Shown: positions 35,070 through 43,727 of the stretch, piece by piece
How positions within the stretch are numbered: position 1 is the first letter of the stretch
How the letters are laid out: each line of letters opens with the position of its first letter
Assembly: GCA_041393015.1 (NCBI GenBank)
Contig: JAWKKV010000002.1
Coordinates: 496,001-560,000 of the forward strand
Reading direction: 5' to 3'
From: JAGQYH01 sp041393015
GTDB taxonomy: Bacteria; Bacteroidota; Bacteroidia; Chitinophagales; JADIYW01
Length of the DNA: 64,000 nucleotides
Program-made: the position numbers and the translations under genes
The notes under the pieces: model-generated
Databases searched by the model: none
Seen by the model: the letters and a program-made list of their open reading frames with translations, nothing else
Told to the model about the DNA's origin: nothing

Positions 35070-37043
35070 ATGAAGGGCCATTCTAAATCAATTTTTACCA
35101 TTCTATTTGCCTTATTGTTGACCAGCACTAATTTATGGGCGCAAACCGTAACACCCGATTACTTAGATTACGATTGGGACAAAACGCCACTTTTTGAAGT
35201 GCCGGTTGAGGATAAAGATTTTAGTGAGATCGTAGTGAAAGATTTCAAATCTTTAGAATTTATCATTGAAGGCAATTATTTTAATCAATATAATCTAGAA
35301 CATCAAGTGATTTACATTGCCAGCGAAGCTGGAGTGGAAGATAATAACAAAGTGTTTCTATCTACTACAGAAAATGAAAATGTAGTGATGCAAAAAGCGA
35401 GAGTTATTAACTCAAAAGGCAATATCATTGAGTTTAATCAAAACGATATAAAAGAAGGTAAGGATGAGCAAAGTGGCTACAACTTCAAATATTTTGCTTT
35501 GGATGGATTGGATATCGGCAGTTTTGTAGAGGTTATTTTTCTCACCAAAAAACCGGCAAGATACAGCGGTTACAAAGAAACCATTCAAACCTCTGTTCCA
35601 AAACACAATGTGGAATTTGAGTTAATTTGTGCAGAGCATTTACATTTTGCTTTTCTTTCTACCAATGGTTTAGATGAAGTACAGTTAGATACTTCATTAA
35701 ATGATAAAAACTATTATAGACTAAAGGTTGATAGGATAGAAGCGCACGAGTACGAACCAATTTCATTCGGAGCGGCCAATTTGCAATCAATTGTATACAA
35801 ATTAGATGAGAATATCATTTCTGGTGCATCGAATATGACGTCATATACTACAGTAGTGAAAAACTATTACAGTTATATGTACGATGATGTTTCTAAATCT
35901 GATCTAAAGAGTATTGGTAGCTTGATTAAGAAGATTGGCATTAACAATAATATGTATACCAAAGAAAAGGTGGAGCGATTTGAAAGTTACATGAAAGAAA
36001 ACTACGCTGTTTTACCATATGTTTTGCCTGAATATGAATCTATTGAAGCGCTTTTAGAAAACAAAGCCAGTAGCGAAACGGCATTTATAAAATTATACGC
36101 CAATGCTTTGAAACTGATGAATGTTAAGCATGAGATTGTTCTGACTTCTGACAGAACCACTAGCAGGTTTGATGAGAATTTTGAGGCCAATAATTACTTA
36201 CAAACGGCTTTCTTTTATTTGCCCACCATCGACCAATATTTATCGCCATCAGCAGCTGAATTGAGATTAGGTTTTATCCCTTGGGAATACACATCCACTT
36301 ATGGCTTGTTCATTAAACCTTTTACCTATGGCAAAGTCACTACCGGTTCGGGTAAAGTGAAATTTATTGAGCCTCTAGATTATACGCATACTGCCTTCAA
36401 TCACTACATCACTGTAGATATGACAGAAGATCCATTTGAGCCATTGATTTCGTTTGATGTGCAATTAAGCGGTTATATGTCGTCATTTATGCAAACGGCT
36501 TATCAGTTTTTATCTGACGAAGAAAAGAAAAGAACGCATGAAGGTTTGATTGATATGATTGTTAAAGAAAGTAGCTCAGAAGGTTTAAAAGTAGTGAATG
36601 GTGAAGCCGCCTTGTTTGGCAAAAAACCATTGAGCTTACAAATAGAGTTAAAGTCGTTAAATTTCACTGAAAAGGCCGGAAACAAAGTGCTTTTTAAGGT
36701 GGGAGAGTTGATAGGGGAGCAAACCGAATTGTACAACGAAAAACCTAGAAAATATCCTATTGAGAACGATTACAACAGAGCATTTGATAGAGAAATCAAG
36801 ATTATTTTACCGGACAATTATGTTGTTTCTAACTTAGAAAAATTGATTTTCGACAATGAAATGGAAGATGGAACGGCTATTTTTAAGTCGAGCTATACTT
36901 TAGAAGACAACGTGCTTACTATTAAAATTGATGAGCATTATAACCGAATCAATTTCAGTTTAGACGAATTTGAGGAGTATAAAAAAGTGATCAATGCTGC
37001 GGCAGATTTTAATAAAGTGGTGTTGTATTTAACGGAGAAGTAG
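35070..37043 (+). CDS. DUF3857 protein with degenerate transglutaminase-like core
   Basis: A 657-aa exported protein (signal peptide 1-~25, ending LWAQ), sharing overall order with the upstream gene. DUF3857-like domain with QKARVINSKGNIIEF and GSFVEVIFLTKKPARYSGY; the core region has NKASSETAFIKLYANALKLMNV, where the paralogue has DCKGITSLLYTMMRDAG, so the catalytic Cys is replaced (around residues 333-336). A non-catalytic partner of the upstream enzyme is the simplest reading. The two are 8 nt apart and surely co-transcribed. Confidence 0.8.
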   Translation: MKGHSKSIFTILFALLLTSTNLWAQTVTPDYLDYDWDKTPLFEVPVEDKDFSEIVVKDFKSLEFIIEGNYFNQYNLEHQVIYIASEAGVEDNNKVFLSTTENENVVMQKARVINSKGNIIEFNQNDIKEGKDEQSGYNFKYFALDGLDIGSFVEVIFLTKKPARYSGYKETIQTSVPKHNVEFELICAEHLHFAFLSTNGLDEVQLDTSLNDKNYYRLKVDRIEAHEYEPISFGAANLQSIVYKLDENIISGASNMTSYTTVVKNYYSYMYDDVSKSDLKSIGSLIKKIGINNNMYTKEKVERFESYMKENYAVLPYVLPEYESIEALLENKASSETAFIKLYANALKLMNVKHEIVLTSDRTTSRFDENFEANNYLQTAFFYLPTIDQYLSPSAAELRLGFIPWEYTSTYGLFIKPFTYGKVTTGSGKVKFIEPLDYTHTAFNHYITVDMTEDPFEPLISFDVQLSGYMSSFMQTAYQFLSDEEKKRTHEGLIDMIVKESSSEGLKVVNGEAALFGKKPLSLQIELKSLNFTEKAGNKVLFKVGELIGEQTELYNEKPRKYPIENDYNRAFDREIKIILPDNYVVSNLEKLIFDNEMEDGTAIFKSSYTLEDNVLTIKIDEHYNRINFSLDEFEEYKKVINAAADFNKVVLYLTEK

Positions 37044-37046
37044 TTG

Positions 37047-37102
37047 GCAAATTCAAATTCAAACGCAAATTCAAACGCAAATTCAATCTCAAAATCAAAT
37101 TA
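37047..37102. repeat. Short tandem repeat, unit about 12 bp
   Basis: Two and a half units of AAATTCAAACGC, flanked by decayed units (AAATTC, TCAATCTC), fill the gap between the second DUF3857 gene and the DUF3820 gene. Strand-slippage expansion is the likely origin. It lies directly before the TTG start of the next gene and could shift its spacing. Confidence 0.7.
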
Positions 37103-37109
37103 AAACTAA

Positions 37110-37331
37110 TTGTCACAAGATCCATCTGTTAATCCATTACAATTATTGGTAACCACCAGAATGCCATACGGCAAATACAAAGGCACGTTGATTTGTGATA
37201 TTCCTGAATATTATTTGGTTTGGTATCACGGACAAGGATTTCCAGAAGGAAAATTAGGAATGCTCTTATCTACGATGTATGAAATTAAATTGAACGGTTT
37301 AGAATATTTGTTAAAGCCGTTGAGGAAGTAG
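37110..37331 (+). CDS. DUF3820 family small protein
   Basis: A 73-aa protein with the full DUF3820 pattern MPYGKYKGTLICDIPEYY, then LVWYHGQGFPEGKLG and the ending EIKLNGLEYLLKPLRK. The family has no assigned role and occurs alone or fused to exonuclease-like domains. No ATG precedes the conserved region by a family-like distance, so a TTG start at 37110 is taken; ATG 37161 would remove the first 17 residues that homologues normally keep. Confidence 0.8.
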   Translation: MSQDPSVNPLQLLVTTRMPYGKYKGTLICDIPEYYLVWYHGQGFPEGKLGMLLSTMYEIKLNGLEYLLKPLRK

Positions 37332-37657
37332 TTTGGATTTACGGTTATTCGGTGTTTCGGATTTTCGGTTGTCAGAAATCAGATAATGGAAGTAAATATA
37401 TTATTCTTTTCTTTTGCTTTATCCAAAAGAAACAAAAGACAAGCCAAATCAATCGCGCCCCGCAACAATCCCTCGCAAGCTGCCGTGATTTGGCGAGCCA
37501 ACGCTTTTTGGTTTTGCTGTAAATACAGGTTCACGTAATTATTATATCAACCCGTTTTACAACACTATAAGATGAATAAAGAGTAGTAGTTTATGTAGGC
37601 TTTAGAAAACCTTACTTAACATAATATAAATTATAGGCTAATTGTTTAGATTGCTAA
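37332..37657. other. Intergenic region at left edge of the defence island
   Basis: About 325 nt without a credible gene. It holds an imperfect inverted repeat near 37400-37440 (TCTTTTGCTT-type arm against CAAAAGAAACAAAAG), a type of dispersed element commonly seen between genes in Bacteroidota, followed by a C-rich patch (37448-37500) unlike the AT-rich surroundings. No RNA gene recognised. Confidence 0.5.
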
Positions 37658-38005
37658 CTATGATAAGATATCAATTAGTACTGCATGTATTTTACCAAAA
37701 TCTTTAGATGATAATCTACCTCGTACGCTAGAAACTCTATCAAATGATATTGTTCTTAATTGATGACATAAAGCATAAGAATCTACAGATAAGTCCGAAG
37801 TTTCTTTACTTAAGCTAACAATTGTAAATAATGGATATTTAGGTTTTTTACTTGTGCAAGGAACAACTAGCAACAATTTGAGATTATTGAAAGGTTTAAT
37901 TATGATACAAGGTCTTTCCATTCCTTGTTCATGTCCTTTTACTTCTTTAGGTGGTTGACCTAAATCTACATTAATGATTTCACCTCTTTTGAACTTAGAA
38001 ATCAT
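37658..38005 (-). CDS. PemK/MazF-type endoribonuclease toxin
   Basis: A 115-aa protein of the MazF/PemK/CcdB fold: FKRGEIINVDLGQPP (first strands), GHEQGMERPCIIIKPF, LLVVPCTSKKPKYP, SYALCHQLRTISFDRV and GRLSSKDFGKIHAVLIDIL. Positions match MazF active-site features (the RPCII strand, and the HQLRTIS segment carrying the catalytic Arg/Thr-Ser). It would cleave mRNA at a short motif. The normal partner is a small upstream antitoxin; here the upstream gene is a 256-aa unknown, 2 nt away, so that gene is the candidate antitoxin. Confidence 0.85.
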   Translation of the reverse strand: MISKFKRGEIINVDLGQPPKEVKGHEQGMERPCIIIKPFNNLKLLLVVPCTSKKPKYPLFTIVSLSKETSDLSVDSYALCHQLRTISFDRVSSVRGRLSSKDFGKIHAVLIDILS

Positions 38006-38007
38006 AT

Positions 38008-38778
38008 TTAATAATAGTTTTCAGCGAAATCTTGTAAACCAAAATCTGCAAGCTGGTTTTGCTCTTTTATAAACTCTTTATCAAACACTTCATTAGAATC
38101 AAAACCCGAAATGTGATTCCGTTTCAAAATTCCTAATTCATAAGCAATTGCAACATATTCTTGTGCCGATTCAGCCACAATACTTGATAGTTCTGTTATG
38201 AATTTCTTAGTTACATTAATATCCTGAGAATCTTCAATAATAGCTGTTGTTAAAATAATCAATTCAAACAAGAGCGAATTATTTACAAAATCTAACCAGT
38301 TTTGTGCGTTTTCATCAGCTACGTAGGCAAATGAAGACAGCAATTGTTGATAGGTTATTGGTGGCAATTCAGCTAGATTATTTGCGAGATTTTGCCCTGA
38401 CTGCTCTATATTTGTTGTTAATGCAGCTAAAACTCTTTTGTTACAACGCAAAGCAAACAATATACTTTCTGCTAAACTGGCATAAACAGTATTGTTGGCT
38501 AGTTCTTCAAATTCGGGTACTATTTTCTCAATTGAAATTGACAAATCAAAATCTCTATCTTTCATCAACCACTTAATGGCCTTCAATCGAAAATTGAAAA
38601 CGGTTGGCAACATTTCAACTAGTTGTGATTTTACCTTTTTAGAATTTCCACTCTTTAAAAAAATGGTTACTTCCTTAACTAGTTTCGTAACCTCTCTCTT
38701 CATATCCGAATCTAAATCTTCTCGATGATTCATCATTTGTAGACAGATAATATCAAAATTTTGTACTGGCGCTGACAT
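38008..38778 (-). CDS. All-helical protein of unknown function, candidate atypical antitoxin
   Basis: A 256-aa soluble protein without signal peptide, rich in predicted helices; N-terminal half is charged (DMKREVTKLVKEVTIFLKSG), the middle is Leu/Ala-rich, and the C-terminal ~35 residues (FDKEFIKEQNQLADFGLQDF, then AENYY) are acidic and end like the disordered toxin-binding tails of MazE-type antitoxins. No AbrB/MazE, RHH or HTH DNA-binding motif found. Its stop lies 2 nt before the toxin start, the layout of an antitoxin-toxin pair. No family recognised; function is inferred from position only. Confidence 0.65.
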   Translation of the reverse strand: MSAPVQNFDIICLQMMNHREDLDSDMKREVTKLVKEVTIFLKSGNSKKVKSQLVEMLPTVFNFRLKAIKWLMKDRDFDLSISIEKIVPEFEELANNTVYASLAESILFALRCNKRVLAALTTNIEQSGQNLANNLAELPPITYQQLLSSFAYVADENAQNWLDFVNNSLLFELIILTTAIIEDSQDINVTKKFITELSSIVAESAQEYVAIAYELGILKRNHISGFDSNEVFDKEFIKEQNQLADFGLQDFAENYY

Positions 38779-38871
38779 AATATAAAGATACTGAATTAAA
38801 TATTTAAACGATCAAAATTATAATTTGTTATTTAGAAGACTTTTAAAGTAATTAGAACCTTCTTATTTAGT

Positions 38872-39069
38872 TTAGATTTTTATGTAGAACAAATCATCAT
38901 CGATTTCTTTTACTGAAGGATGATTAAGAATAACATCAACATCATTTTGTTCTCCACCAGCTCTTAAAACTATTTGTTGAATATACGCTCTATTAACTGT
39001 TTCTAAACTTTCAACCGCCATTTCGGTTTTTATAATCCCAAGATAAGCATCAATTGGAGTGTTTTTCAT
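38872..39069 (-). CDS. 65-aa small protein in the defence island, function unknown
   Basis: A 65-aa acidic protein: MKNTPIDAYLGIIKTEM, then VESLETVNRAYIQQIVLRAGGEQ-type helix and an ending NHPSVKEIDDDLFYIKI. No domain recognised. It starts 52 nt below the stop of the broken ptuB and 93 nt above the candidate antitoxin gene, so it belongs to the same leftward transcript. It could be part of the Septu module, of the toxin pair, or independent. Confidence 0.6.
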   Translation of the reverse strand: MKNTPIDAYLGIIKTEMAVESLETVNRAYIQQIVLRAGGEQNDVDVILNHPSVKEIDDDLFYIKI

Positions 39070-39532
39070 AATTGTGGTTTTAAGTTATACTTCAACTTTT
39101 GTTTGACAAAATAATAGAAAATTAAAAAGTTCCATTTCTAATATTCTCTTTAATCATTCCAGAGAAAGGTTGTTTGTTCTTCTTAGCAATTCTAATTCTA
39201 TCAATTGCTTCATCAATATCTGCTTGAGATAATCCAGGTTGCACTGATAGTTTTGAAACCTTTGATGCTAAATTATACATTGTCCATTTATCATCTCTAA
39301 TTTGTTTTATATCAGATCTATTTTGTAAATCTAGTAAAGAGATTGTGACAGTTCCTTTTGGTCCAATTGATCTCGGAGTAGATTTATAAAATGAAATTTC
39401 ATTTAAAGGGTTCTCTTCGTATGGGTTGATTATACTACATAATTCAGCATTTAGGTCACATTTTGGTGTTGAAGCTCGTATTGCTGTAATTGGGAAGACA
39501 TTTCCCTTATGTGCAGAAGAATTACATATTTT

Positions 39533-40524
39533 AACCCGTTGTGCATTTAAATTTAGTTTAAGTTATTAATTTTTCTATCTAAAATGTATTTGTTTAGATA
39601 TTGAATAGTTGTCAAGGCAGTTATTTTGGATATAACTCTTGTTCTAAATCCAGCGAATGATTTAGCATAATTTCTTCGAATCATGAACTGGTCGCATAGT
39701 TGTGAAAACAACGTTTCTATTCTCTTTCTAGCTTTTCTAAATATATATGATATTGCTTATAATTTTTTTTGATTATTTCTCATTGGTGTTGATAATTCAA
39801 TATTATTTTCTGTAAATAATTCTAGTTGCCAAGGTTGGCTTAGATACCCTTTATCTGCAATGATTATACAGTTTGAGAATTGCTGTCGGATATCACTTAG
39901 ATAATGGTAATGTCATGAACCGATGCACTAGATATATCAATAGATTCAATGATTCCAGCTACTCCACAAGTGGCATGTAGTTTATAGCCATAATAACTCA
40001 TTTTCATGGAGGCACAATATCCTTTATCTGGCGCTAAGTCTAAATCTTGTTGACATATAGAACTTCTTTGGCTGCGACTTAGCTTACATATTTCTAAAGG
40101 CATACTGTCCACTACAAAAATGTCTTCAAATTCATTGAACTGATTGGCGAGAAGCCTCCTAATTTGTTCAATATAAATATATAAACCCCTACGCCTTCGA
40201 TTATAACCACTGCGATCAATTAGGTTTGGGAATTCAACTGATTTTAAGCGAATAAACAAATTGTTTTCACTATCTATTCCCATGTATTCAGCAGTAAGGT
40301 TGAGACTTACTAATTCAACATCAGATAGCTTAGGTAAACGACTTCTTTTGAAAAAATTACCATTTTCATCCAATATTTCTTTTCCTACAGATTTGATTAC
40401 TTCTAAAATTTTATCGAAATTGTTCTTGAGGTTGTGCATAATAAATTGATTGTGTGATAATTATCAATTTACAGCTATTTTAAAGCTGGCACAACCTTAC
40501 TTTTTAACTAATGCACAACGGGTT
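39533..40524 (-). mobile_element. IS982-family insertion sequence, complete ends, 992 bp
   Basis: Fifteen-base-pair perfect terminal inverted repeats AACCCGTTGTGCATT (39533-39547, and its complement at 40510-40524), flanked by the direct 5-bp target duplication ATTTT at 39528-39532 and 40525-40529. The length, AACCC ends and transposase type fit the IS982 family. It lies in ptuB with its transposase in the same direction. Intact ends and target duplication show insertion in place; the broken transposase means it now moves only with help. Confidence 0.9.
39553..40439 (-). pseudogene. IS982-family transposase, frameshifted
   Basis: Opens with MHNLKNNFDKILEVIKS and carries the family core FVVDSMPLEICKLSRSQRSS (first Asp of the DDE triad), ASMKMSYYGYKLHAT and SASVHDI. 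The first frame stops at 39897. The rest is in the -1 frame: YLSDIRQQFSN, IIIADKGYLS (second Asp), TPMRNNQKK, then another break at an A8 run, and after it FRKARKRIETLFSQL (Glu) to the stop at 39553. Two independent lesions make the copy inactive. Start 86 nt inside the right terminal repeat. Confidence 0.88.
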
Positions 40525-40872
40525 ATTTTACAAGATAACAATAAATTCCTCCATCTGTATGCTAACCAATAGTAACCAGGTTTTGTCATAGCAGCCCCAT
40601 TATTTTGCTTCCACCCTTTTTTTGGTCTATAATGTTCTAAATCTCCTTTATCTATAGGTTTTTCGCAATAACAACATTTTTTACCTTGACTGTTAACTAG
40701 TTCTTTTTTCCAAATATCATATGATGGATGTTTTGGATAATCATATGTGCCATTTGTAAAAGGAACAGGGTTGTTTTTGTACGCTACAATAACTCTATTT
40801 TCAATTACTCTCCATTTCTCATTTCCTCTATTTACTCCATTTTTGTATTTATCTGAAGGAGGAAAATTATCT

Positions 40873-42456
40873 CTACTTATTTTTATCATTTATTTTACTC
40901 TTAGAAACTATTTTTCGAAGCAAATGCATTGTTTGGAAATCATTAAGCGTTTCACCTGTTGGTAAATGCCCTATTTCATTATCAATCTTTTCTAGATATT
41001 CAATGTCCTCTATTGTTAAATTTGGCTTAGCTAAAAGTTCCTCTCTTTTTTTCATAAAGGGATCTAAATGTTTGGGTCTAGCACTATCTATATCAAAAAG
41101 ACTACTAAGTAAAACTTGGTCTATTCTCCAATTATCAAAGTGATGTTCAAATTTTTCAATTTCAACCTTTTCATCTTTATCTTTCTTAAACACAAAAACA
41201 TCATCTTTTTCCATTGAAGATTGAACAACTAACGGACTGTGTGTTGCTAGAAAAATATGACTATTATTGTCATTTATATTGAACTCTTTAATATGCTCAA
41301 TTAAATCTCTTTGCCAATTGGGATTTAAGTGTGTGTCTGGTTCATCTAACAAAAACAAACAATCATCACGACCTGCAATTAATATTAAACCCAAGACAGT
41401 AAGCATTTGCTGCTCTCCTTCACTCAATTCCGAATAATTAAGTGATAAGGACTGTCCATTTTTGATAAGTTCGCCATATATTTTATAAATAATTCCTAAT
41501 TCATATGCTGAATGTAAGATGTCAAAAAAGTGAATTGGGTCTTTTAGAAATTTGGGCAAGTTTTTAATTAACTCTTTGTATTTTATTTTATCAATAATTA
41601 TAAACTCATTAATGTTATCCTCAATACTTTCCTCTTCATCTCTATAAGCATTTGGCTCGTCAAGATTATTATCATACAATAAACTTATAAAATCATCTAT
41701 TTTTCCCGTAATTCCCCAAAAATTATTTCTTGAATTTTTATCTAATAAATTGCTAATTAACTTATCTACTGACTTTTCTTTATAACTATTATAAAAGCCC
41801 GGATTATTGAAGGCAATAGCGACTTTGCTTTTTTCATCTATTTCTAAATAGTTATATAATAAATCATCTATTTTATCTTTAAAATCAGCATCATTTCTAA
41901 ACATAGAAAGTGTAAAAAATAACAATTCGCCACAGTTTTCTTCAGTAAAAAAAAGACGACCTAAAGCTGGAAAATTTTGATCATTATCTCTTTTTTTTAT
42001 ATTATTTATCCTCTTTGTTTTATGCTTTTGAAAAAACTTTTTAATCCTACTGTTTTCGCCTGAATAATAACCAATAATATAATCAGGTGTGTAGTTTAGT
42101 TTATCTCTTTTAAAGGTTTTGAAATCTATTTCTTGATATTCTTTGTCCTTTATATTTTTTACTTTAATCACTAGCTTATTGTCAATGACACTAAAATGGA
42201 TAGAATGATCTTTACAATCGTACTCAATGATAAATTCATATAATTTTGGACTATTTACATTGTCATTTACAATAGTGAAATCTTCTTCTTTTTCTGCTAA
42301 ATCTATAGAACTAAAAATATAGGCTATAATTTCAAGTAGATTAGATTTACCCAATCCATTTTTTCCAATTAATAAAGTGACCAATTCGGCATTAAAATGC
42401 AGTTTTATGTCTTCTAGGTTTTTATAACTTGGTATTTCTAAATAGGTAATGCGCAT
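40873..42456 (-). CDS. ptuA: Septu-type AAA ATPase PtuA
   Basis: A 527-aa ABC/OLD-like ATPase of the AAA_15/21 type. Walker A LLIGKNGLGKSN at 29-39 (K37), signature-like YSELSEGEQQMLTVLG, Walker B CLFLLDEPDTHLNP, and ATHSPLVVQSS with the H-loop His. These with a neighbouring HNH gene define Septu (PtuA-PtuB), an anti-phage system in which the ATPase holds the nuclease idle until infection. The start ATG shares one base with the hsdS stop, tying expression to the R-M operon. PtuB is destroyed, so this ATPase has no nuclease partner here. A RloC/OLD-like ATPase is the alternative identity. Confidence 0.85.
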   Translation of the reverse strand: MRITYLEIPSYKNLEDIKLHFNAELVTLLIGKNGLGKSNLLEIIAYIFSSIDLAEKEEDFTIVNDNVNSPKLYEFIIEYDCKDHSIHFSVIDNKLVIKVKNIKDKEYQEIDFKTFKRDKLNYTPDYIIGYYSGENSRIKKFFQKHKTKRINNIKKRDNDQNFPALGRLFFTEENCGELLFFTLSMFRNDADFKDKIDDLLYNYLEIDEKSKVAIAFNNPGFYNSYKEKSVDKLISNLLDKNSRNNFWGITGKIDDFISLLYDNNLDEPNAYRDEEESIEDNINEFIIIDKIKYKELIKNLPKFLKDPIHFFDILHSAYELGIIYKIYGELIKNGQSLSLNYSELSEGEQQMLTVLGLILIAGRDDCLFLLDEPDTHLNPNWQRDLIEHIKEFNINDNNSHIFLATHSPLVVQSSMEKDDVFVFKKDKDEKVEIEKFEHHFDNWRIDQVLLSSLFDIDSARPKHLDPFMKKREELLAKPNLTIEDIEYLEKIDNEIGHLPTGETLNDFQTMHLLRKIVSKSKINDKNK

Positions 42457-43727
42457 TACTTTTTCTTTTTACCTTTTTTATTTATCTCTTCTTTCAGTTT
42501 ATTAATCTGTTTCAACAATTCTTTAGCATCTCCATCTGTTGGCAATTGCTCTACTAATTCACCTTTAAATGCCTTATGCAATATAGATTGAGGAAGTGTA
42601 ACCATCTTTTCTTTAAGAGCTTCATATTGCGTTTCAATTAAATCTACTTTTGAAAATGAATCTTCAATTCTCTTAATGATTTTATTCTGTTCTTCGATTA
42701 AAGGTAATGGAATTGTTGCTTTCTTAATTTTTCTTAATACTATCCTTTTAATGGCAGTACCTGACATCTCACCAATTAATTCTTTAAAACCAATTGGGCT
42801 TTGAATGAAATATTTAAGATAAGATGGTATTAATTTTTCTTTATTGGTTTTAATAAGACAAACGCTGGATAACAAGCTAAAAGGCTCTTTTAAAGTATTT
42901 AATGTTACGTTACCAGTATTAGCTCCATCTTTTGTTAATAAAACATCCCCAAATTCTGGTTTACATCTGGAATAAATGCTATCGTGAAATTCCTTATCTA
43001 CATATACGATTTTGGATAAATTCATATAGTTGTTTCGTATATTTTTGGAAGTTATATATAAGAACTTACTACCATCATTTTCTGCATATTGCTTTTTTGG
43101 AGAATGATGAGCTCCATCTTGAATCTTCAAACAAACATCATCTAAAGTAACTCTATCAAAATTTGTTTGATAAGCTTCATTTAAAATTGCTTGCCTAAAA
43201 TTTTTAAGTAACTCTGGTATTTTTTCTAATCGTAATTTTACGTCATCTAATTGGGAAAATAGTGAATCTAATTTTTTAGTAATACGTTGTTGCTCTTTTA
43301 AAGGTGCTAATGGAAATTTAATGTTCCATAATATTTGAGGATCAACATGAGGAATTCCTGTTCCTCTAGTGTTAGTATTTAAAAAATTAAAATTTGATTG
43401 TAAGAATCTATATAAATATACCGGTTCAATTGCAAATGGTTTTAATATTGCAATTGTAGACCCAACTGCTCCATTTTGTCCCATTGAAACCCAACCACTC
43501 CTAGCTCCATCCCAAACGATTCCAATAGATTTATCTTCAATCAAATTAGAGGATTCAACATCAGCATATCGTCTAACAACACCTTTTTCAAAAGCCATTA
43601 TATCTAAATAAGGCACAGAATCTTCGAAAAATTCATCCTTTAAAATTTTGGGTTTCTTCCCTTTCTTATAAGAAACTACCTCTTTCAAATTTACTTTAAC
43701 CCAATTATTTGGTAATTTATTTTCCAT
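42456..43727 (-). CDS. hsdS: Type I restriction-modification specificity subunit HsdS
   Basis: A 423-aa specificity protein with two target-recognition domains (about 8-150 and 190-365) and two conserved helical regions (PLAPLKEQQRITKKLDSLF near 145-165, and PLPLIEEQNKIIKRIEDSF near 345-365), ending in a coiled tail. It sets the split DNA sequence methylated and cut. The start shares one base with the hsdM stop, and its own stop with the ptuA start. The site itself cannot be read from sequence. Confidence 0.93.
   Translation of the reverse strand: MENKLPNNWVKVNLKEVVSYKKGKKPKILKDEFFEDSVPYLDIMAFEKGVVRRYADVESSNLIEDKSIGIVWDGARSGWVSMGQNGAVGSTIAILKPFAIEPVYLYRFLQSNFNFLNTNTRGTGIPHVDPQILWNIKFPLAPLKEQQRITKKLDSLFSQLDDVKLRLEKIPELLKNFRQAILNEAYQTNFDRVTLDDVCLKIQDGAHHSPKKQYAENDGSKFLYITSKNIRNNYMNLSKIVYVDKEFHDSIYSRCKPEFGDVLLTKDGANTGNVTLNTLKEPFSLLSSVCLIKTNKEKLIPSYLKYFIQSPIGFKELIGEMSGTAIKRIVLRKIKKATIPLPLIEEQNKIIKRIEDSFSKVDLIETQYEALKEKMVTLPQSILHKAFKGELVEQLPTDGDAKELLKQINKLKEEINKKGKKKK

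Larger units (their letters stand above)
39122..40889 (-). pseudogene. ptuB: Septu-type HNH nuclease ptuB, split by an IS982-family element
   Basis: The 5' part (40889 to 40525) encodes KKCCYCEKPI, DLEHYRPKKGW and YYWLAYRWRNLLLSCK; the 3' part (39527 to 39122) continues with ICNSSAHKGNVFPI and ~120 more residues to a normal stop. Together they give the TIGR02646/PtuB-like HNH nuclease pattern: a CxxC pair, EHYRPK, and CNxxxHKGNxFP. Deleting the 992-bp element and one 5-bp duplication joins K to I in frame, giving 256 residues. As it stands, the 5' part reads 9 codons into the element and stops, so the second metal-binding half is lost. The gene starts 17 nt inside the end of ptuA. Confidence 0.85.

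Noticed and set aside
39897..40439. 180-aa transposase as a complete gene
   Set aside because: The DDE triad is completed only in the -1 frame downstream, so this is a truncated fragment.
40497..40889. 130-aa HNH protein as a complete gene
   Set aside because: Its last 9 residues are encoded by the insertion sequence; the true C-terminal half lies at 39122-39527.
37658..42456. Retron (Ec78-like) module using PtuAB
   Set aside because: No reverse transcriptase gene or msr/msd-like structure was found beside ptuAB.
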